A stretch of DNA of 42,418 nucleotides from a virus: positions 1-42,418 of IMG/VR virus record IMGVR_UViG_3300035698_009238, one strand, 5' to 3'. Numbering within the stretch: position 1 is the first letter of the stretch; each line of letters begins with the position of its first letter. The notes under the pieces were generated by a model that saw only the letters and a list, made by a program, of their open reading frames with translations, did not search any database and was not told the origin of the DNA. The position numbers were made by a program, and so were the translations under genes. Of this stretch, positions 38,321 to 42,418 are shown in pieces.

Positions 38321-38546
38321 TCCTTTCCCCTTTCCTTAGCTTGGCAAAAACATCCTTGCCCGCCTTCAGCCATTCCTCTGCTTCCTGCATCTTCGCAAAA
38401 AGCAGAGCCGCTGCAAATTCCGAATCCATATCATAATGTATATCGGCTTGATAGATATGCACAGCGCCGTTGCTGTGCGTCAACGTTGCGTTATCTATCA
38501 CGCCATAATGGTTCAGGACTGCAGCGACATTGTTTTGTTTCGACAT
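38244..38546 (-). CDS. Hypothetical protein, 100 aa
   Basis: Starts MSKQNNVAAVLNHYGVIDNA; the middle is helical (EFAAALLFAKMQEAEEWLKA) and the end is Lys/Glu-rich. It overlaps the next gene by 77 bases and the sigma-like gene upstream by 56 bases, in other frames; such long overlaps suggest compact coupled translation. No family recognised. Confidence 0.5.
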   Translation of the reverse strand: MSKQNNVAAVLNHYGVIDNATLTHSNGAVHIYQADIHYDMDSEFAAALLFAKMQEAEEWLKAGKDVFAKLRKGERNVQKDQDVAKGQTPEKDAGNMENAE

Positions 38547-38865
38547 CAATATACATCCTTTCTGCTTCTTTGAGTCTCATGGGTTCATACTTCCCGCCGT
38601 AAGAATAATAATTCTTCTTGCTCTTGAGATAATCAATCGCCCGACCTTTAGCATGATATTGAATCTGCCCTTTAGTCATTCCCGCAGGGGCTGTCAGGAT
38701 AGCAAGCCTGATCTCCTGACATACATCATCATAGATTGATGCCAATGGATGAATGTGCAGAAAATATGTGATAGTCTTGATCATAGAATCGTTGAGCGCC
38801 AATTCCTGCTTGAATAGCAAATCATCTTCAATATTTCTTTCAGCTTTCTTGGTTTCTGTGTCCAT
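38491..38865 (-). CDS. Sigma factor region-2-like protein
   Basis: 124 residues. ASIYDDVCQEIRLAILTAPA and GQIQYHAKGRAIDYLKSKKN follow the pattern of sigma-70 region 2 (D..QE..LA.. and ..RA.DY.R...), where region 2 binds core RNA polymerase and the -10 element. Region 4 is absent here but is encoded by the gene directly upstream. The start overlaps that gene by 26 bases, with GGAAG inside it, so the two are co-translated. The layout recalls the Bacillus subtilis SigO/RsoA pair. Confidence 0.6.
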   Translation of the reverse strand: MDTETKKAERNIEDDLLFKQELALNDSMIKTITYFLHIHPLASIYDDVCQEIRLAILTAPAGMTKGQIQYHAKGRAIDYLKSKKNYYSYGGKYEPMRLKEAERMYIDVETKQCRCSPEPLWRDR

Positions 38866-39133
38866 ATTTATACAGCTTCCTTATTGCCTGATGATGCATG
38901 TGGCTTATCTCCCAGCGGTTCAACCCCAGTTGCCGTGCTATTTCATCTTGACTTTCACCCGCCAGAGTGAAGAAAAAGACGATATACTGTTTACCTGTCA
39001 GCTCCTTTAGAGCGGCATCCATGTCGGCGAAGATTTCAGCCATCGTCTGATCATCCATCAGCCCGGACTCTATTTCGTGCCTGATAGCTGTTGCTTTTTC
39101 ATGTAGTGGTTTCAGATCATATATAGGCTTCAT
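38840..39133 (-). CDS. Sigma factor region-4-like protein
   Basis: 97 residues. LTGKQYIVFFFTLAGESQDE and IARQLGLNRWEISHMHHQAI then RKLYKYG match sigma-70 region 4 (L...r.v........s..EIA..LG.s...v......A...L), which contacts the -35 element. The N-terminal 40 residues are helical and may bind the region-2 partner. It overlaps the DUF3310-like gene by ATGA. Confidence 0.7.
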   Translation of the reverse strand: MKPIYDLKPLHEKATAIRHEIESGLMDDQTMAEIFADMDAALKELTGKQYIVFFFTLAGESQDEIARQLGLNRWEISHMHHQAIRKLYKYGHRNQES

Positions 39134-39531
39134 GATTCCTGTTCTGGCACGGGTCGCATTGCTCTTTGGGGTACATTGACGGTATCTTCCCTGCTATGAC
39201 TTGGCATCCTGATTGATACGACTGTGTTTGCCTCGACCAGTCTGCTGATAGCCTTTTCAGCATTATGCTTGCCGAAAGCTTCGGGATCTTCAAGTCTTTG
39301 AATCTTCCTGTCAAGATATACCCTTGCTTTTTTCAGGTCTTCCAGTTCGCTGTCCTTGTGTTTTGCCCTGAAGATGTAGATCATTGTGTCCCAAAGATAA
39401 GCATCCCGATCCAGCCCGAAGGCTTCAAGCACATCAAAGACCTCATAGCCGTTCTGGACGTAATACGAAGGATGCTCAACCGGATTTTGCGAATTATCAA
39501 GATCAATATCCCCAACTTTCCCTCTTGCCAT
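39130..39531 (-). CDS. DUF3310-family phage protein
   Basis: 133 residues from ATG 39531 (AAAGGAGG upstream). VEHPSYYVQNGYEVFDVLEA, then GLDRDAYLWDTMIYIFRAKH and EDLKKARVYLDRKI match DUF3310 (hP.yY..g.E.idv..., ..KY..R...K....DL.KA..Yl). The family is common in phages, with no proven function (nucleotide-metabolism association is often proposed). The C-terminus beyond 100 is an extra tail. Confidence 0.75.
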   Translation of the reverse strand: MARGKVGDIDLDNSQNPVEHPSYYVQNGYEVFDVLEAFGLDRDAYLWDTMIYIFRAKHKDSELEDLKKARVYLDRKIQRLEDPEAFGKHNAEKAISRLVEANTVVSIRMPSHSREDTVNVPQRAMRPVPEQES

Positions 39532-39618
39532 AATTTCCTCCTTTCTACAGATCATCATCAATTTGCTTTTTCAAGTCCTCTGCTTTTGTCAGTACATGCA
39601 AGCACCAACAGCAAACTT

Positions 39619-40062
39619 TTAATCGAACCACCGTGAAATTGAAACGATAGCCTTCTGGAAATCCCTTTCGATAATCTCACCCGTATACCTTTTCAGCCAC
39701 GTGAAAACTAATGTTGCGTTATACCCCGTCAGGGAGAATTTGAGCGTTAAGCTACCATCTGGCAAATTTTCCACATCATCTGAGAATAGCTGGATTTCAC
39801 CGCTACCCCATTCTTTACCCAAATCAGGAGGAAAATCTATAGTAAGCGTCGGCGATTCAGTACATGAAACCAAATGAGGGCAATGCTCCTGCCACGCGAC
39901 GAATACCTTTATCGCTTGGGATTGACATAAATCCTTCTTGATATACTGCTCTCCAGCAATAATTTTGAATGTAACATATTCACCATTTCGATAGATACAA
40001 AACCTTTTTGGCTTGATCCCTCGCGCCCCATCATCTACAGATATAATTTCTTCAATAACCAT
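39619..40062 (-). CDS. Hypothetical beta-rich protein, 147 aa
   Basis: ATG 40062 with AAAGGGG upstream. Strand-rich text (RFCIYRNGEYVTFKIIAGEQ, SPTLTIDFPPDLGKEW, DGSLTLKFSLTGYNATLVFT) suggests a beta sandwich; the last 20 residues are helical. No family recognised. The 87 bases to the next gene down hold nothing obvious. Confidence 0.55.
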   Translation of the reverse strand: MVIEEIISVDDGARGIKPKRFCIYRNGEYVTFKIIAGEQYIKKDLCQSQAIKVFVAWQEHCPHLVSCTESPTLTIDFPPDLGKEWGSGEIQLFSDDVENLPDGSLTLKFSLTGYNATLVFTWLKRYTGEIIERDFQKAIVSISRWFD

Positions 40063-40097
40063 GATCACAATCCCCTTTCTGGTATCCCCAGAGAATA

Positions 40098-40658
40098 TTA
40101 GATTCTAGCCATTTGGAATTCTTTTTGCTTTTCCTCGTTGCACATTAAAGGAGGCAGTTTATATTCTATCCCCATCCCCGCCACATCTTTTAGTGGCACG
40201 AGGCTGATAAGTGTAAGGTATCCCTCGTTTTTAACTGACTTCGGAATCAATTCCTTGTAGTTCTCAAGACACCATCTGACGTATTGATCGGAGTGGAAAA
40301 TATACGCTACATCCCATTTTGGCACGATAAAAGCTATTCGATCGGCATGATCTAGCGTCAACCCCCAACCAACCTTTCCCGCTTTGTCGGTATATGCCTG
40401 CGATACCGTTTCAAAGGTAATGTTGCCTGTCCTATTCGTATTGAAATCAGTCTTAACCTGCATTGCTATTGGTTGCGTTCCGTTTGTTGGATATATCCAG
40501 AGATCAATTCCTTTGTTTTTGTCATCGTCATAACTAGCTCTTTCCACTCTTTCCACTTCAGGCATTGATTCCAATAACCCCATCAATCGGTCTTCATAGG
40601 GCTTGCTTGCCTGCATCCTCTCGTGGAAATCGTAAACAGGCTTGTCTGCAAAACTCAT
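40098..40658 (-). CDS. PD-(D/E)XK-type nuclease
   Basis: 186 residues. GIDLWIYPTNGTQPIAMQVK holds D52 and Q67-x-K69, the D...(E/Q)xK catalytic pattern of restriction-type nucleases; the preceding helix (YEDRLMGLLESMPEVERVER) is also typical. The start has GGAGG and lies inside the end of the methyltransferase gene (65-base overlap), so the two are translated together. The pair suggests a restriction-modification-like unit or anti-host nuclease; the target is unknown. Confidence 0.65.
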   Translation of the reverse strand: MSFADKPVYDFHERMQASKPYEDRLMGLLESMPEVERVERASYDDDKNKGIDLWIYPTNGTQPIAMQVKTDFNTNRTGNITFETVSQAYTDKAGKVGWGLTLDHADRIAFIVPKWDVAYIFHSDQYVRWCLENYKELIPKSVKNEGYLTLISLVPLKDVAGMGIEYKLPPLMCNEEKQKEFQMARI

Positions 40659-42372
40659 TATCTACCTCCATTAGTAAGAATTCTCTATTTAGATTGTGTG
40701 CGGCAACTCCCGTAGATCCCACACCAGCAAACGGATCAACCACAAAGTCCCCAACATTGCTTGATATATTGACAAGCCATTCCATCAAAGCCACTGGCTT
40801 CTGTGTTGGATGCTCAAGCCGCTCATCGCCCTGACAGATAGGCATCTCGATAAAGTTGTGCGTCTCGTTTTGCCCCTGCCAGTTGAATGTATACTCATCG
40901 CTTACACTGGCAAAGAGTATATACTCGCACGAATGGCAGAAGCACCGCTGCCTGACCGATGGCGCTGGATTGGTCTTGTGCCATGTTATCAAGTTGCGAA
41001 CAATAAAGCCCTGCGCTTCCAGTTCTGCCCACAAGTTACCTATCTCTGAATCCGGCACAAAGATATAGAGCGAAGCTGTCTCTTTCAGCACGCGCCGGAA
41101 GTGCTGCAGCCACTGCTTATAATTCGTCTCGTGGTCCCATTCGCCCTTCGGCACGGACATATCCTCTCTATGGTCAAACTGGATGTCGGCTGTCTCGCCT
41201 AGACCATACGGCGGATCGGCGAGTATCAAGTCAACAGAATGTTTTGGTACTTCAAGCATTATGTCATTCATATCGCCGCACCTGATATGTCTATCAAGGA
41301 ATGACTTGTGTTGAACTTGAAGTGCCAGTCTCGTGCGGTTCTCAACCTCTTCGGCTGTAAGCTCCGGCAGCCACCTCTCGCCGCCATCCTGATTCGCTTT
41401 GATATGTTCTGCGGTCTCCTGCCCGTATTCCTCTATAGTCTTTGCTACCAACGGATGGTCTTTCTTGACTTTCTCGATAAACCTATCTCTGGCGCGGTAT
41501 TCAAATTCTACAGCCATATGCTTCCTGTAGACTTGATGGTCTTCTTCTTTTATTTCATCAGTGCGCTCAAAGTTATATAATACAGCGGTCTCCGGCAACG
41601 CTTCCACCCACTCGTCTATGGCGTTGAATAGAGATTGATAATTACCAGCCTTCTTCCCTTTGTTTTTGCACGCTTCCGTATAGATGGAAGCCATGTCATA
41701 GCCGTAAGTCTCGCGGTCAAGTGCTTTTACCTTACCGGTTGCCGTCTTGGCATTGGCGACTGTCCAATTCTCAACTTCAGCCTGCTCGCATAAAGCGGAC
41801 CATGCTGCTTCCGGTGCTTTGGAAATTTCATAAAGTGTCTCGACCGGTAAACTGACCCGAATCGGGTCAGTTTTTATGACTTGGTAAGCATCAAAATACC
41901 TCTGAATTGTAGAAAGATTATAGTTATGCCTGCGCGCATATTCTCGCAAACCGCTCTCATTCCCGCGCCCATCTTCGCCCTTACCATACCTCTCGATATG
42001 GTCATACGCATGTTTGCCCTTCTCCAGTGCGGACAACTCTGCTTGGTCATTCTCTAGCAGCAGAAGGCTGTGCGCTTCCTCATCCGACATATCAGCCGCT
42101 ATCCATGCGTATGGCGATACGCCCGCTTTTTTGCACGCTTCCACGCGGTGATGTCCTGATACTATCTCATAATGCCCGCTTACCGGACGCACAAGGATAG
42201 CGTGCTCAGGCTTGTAGCCGTATTCCCCTATCTGCACCGCTATCCTCTCCACCACTTCTTCATTTACGGCAAATCTCGGATTCAGAGGATGTGGCTCGCA
42301 TTCGCCTGCTGGTATCCTTGCCAATACAGCTTTTTCATATTCCTTGTGATTAAACAAATCTAGTTGATTCAC
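40594..42372 (-). CDS. ParB-like domain fused to DNA methyltransferase
   Basis: 592 residues, GTG start at 42372 with AAAGGAGA. N-terminal 110 residues are a ParB/Srx-like domain (AVNEEVVERIAVQIGEYGYK, IVSGHHRVEACKKAGV). A HTH-like part follows (LREYARRHNYNLSTIQRYFD). The C-terminal 230 hold a beta-class N4/N6 methyltransferase: DLILADPPYG (motif IV, about 380) before DPFAGVGSTGVAA (motif I, about 543), the order of that class. It probably marks phage DNA. Codons 160-197 are copied at 3633-3746. Confidence 0.9.
   Translation of the reverse strand: MNQLDLFNHKEYEKAVLARIPAGECEPHPLNPRFAVNEEVVERIAVQIGEYGYKPEHAILVRPVSGHYEIVSGHHRVEACKKAGVSPYAWIAADMSDEEAHSLLLLENDQAELSALEKGKHAYDHIERYGKGEDGRGNESGLREYARRHNYNLSTIQRYFDAYQVIKTDPIRVSLPVETLYEISKAPEAAWSALCEQAEVENWTVANAKTATGKVKALDRETYGYDMASIYTEACKNKGKKAGNYQSLFNAIDEWVEALPETAVLYNFERTDEIKEEDHQVYRKHMAVEFEYRARDRFIEKVKKDHPLVAKTIEEYGQETAEHIKANQDGGERWLPELTAEEVENRTRLALQVQHKSFLDRHIRCGDMNDIMLEVPKHSVDLILADPPYGLGETADIQFDHREDMSVPKGEWDHETNYKQWLQHFRRVLKETASLYIFVPDSEIGNLWAELEAQGFIVRNLITWHKTNPAPSVRQRCFCHSCEYILFASVSDEYTFNWQGQNETHNFIEMPICQGDERLEHPTQKPVALMEWLVNISSNVGDFVVDPFAGVGSTGVAAHNLNREFLLMEVDNEFCRQACLRFPREDAGKQAL
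41782..41895. repeat. 114-bp direct repeat, copy inside the methyltransferase gene
   Basis: Codons 160-197 of the ParB-methyltransferase gene, identical in all bases to 3633-3746. It contains the inverted repeat at 41849-41873. If the molecule is circular the two copies are only about 4.2 kb apart, and recombination could remove the left control region. Confidence 0.95.
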
Positions 42373-42418
42373 TTGTTCTCTCCTTTAATCTTCCGCTGAT
42401 ATATACGATTCCCGTAAA

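Noticed and set aside
1-42418. Direct terminal repeats at the window ends
   Set aside because: The first and last bases were compared and share no repeat; the only long exact repeat noticed is the 114-bp internal one.
1-42418. tRNA or rRNA genes
   Set aside because: No cloverleaf with the T-loop and acceptor pairing, and no rRNA text, was noticed by eye; a tRNA scan was not possible.

Overview
The window is the genome, or nearly all of it, of a tailed phage of the siphovirus type (Caudoviricetes). A complete head and tail module lies on the minus strand: small and large terminase, portal, SPP1-gp7-like protein, XkdF-like protease, scaffold, major capsid protein, connectors, tail tube, a tail assembly chaperone with a frameshift signal, a 1551-residue tape measure protein, and tail tip and fibre proteins. 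There is no tail sheath gene. Strong GGAGG ribosome sites and TTGACA-N17-TATAAT promoters suit a Firmicutes-like host, but the host is not identifiable from the sequence. No integrase, DNA polymerase, helicase, primase, single-strand binding protein or endolysin was recognised.

Layout. 1-129: a relic of an HNH nuclease gene, followed by a hairpin-rich stretch. 309-4099: a control region with a leftward coiled-coil HTH gene and several short rightward transcription units (two XRE-type HTH regulators and small unknown proteins), divided by promoters and intrinsic terminators. 4098-31972: the late structural operon, all leftward. 32003-37658: a leftward operon of small genes that ends in the small terminase gene and three overlapping micro-genes, and stops at a strong terminator just before the large terminase gene. 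37685-42372: a leftward operon with a ParB-like domain/DNA methyltransferase fusion, a PD-(D/E)XK-type nuclease, a DUF3310-like protein and two adjacent genes that look like the two halves of a sigma factor.

How the parts may work together (inference). Three promoters share the same core with a 14-bp palindrome over the -10 element, so one regulator could control the left and right operons. The split sigma factor, or antitermination at the terminator before terL, could switch on late transcription. A 944-residue protein combining two glycosyltransferase modules, TPRs and a methyltransferase sits between head and connector genes and may decorate the virion. A 114-bp piece of the methyltransferase gene is copied exactly into the left control region. 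There it supplies an intrinsic terminator and would place antisense sequence to the methyltransferase mRNA at the 3' end of a rightward transcript.

The most unusual items are the copied gene piece, the multi-domain glycosyltransferase, the split sigma factor, the micro-gene cluster and the shared promoter/operator module.
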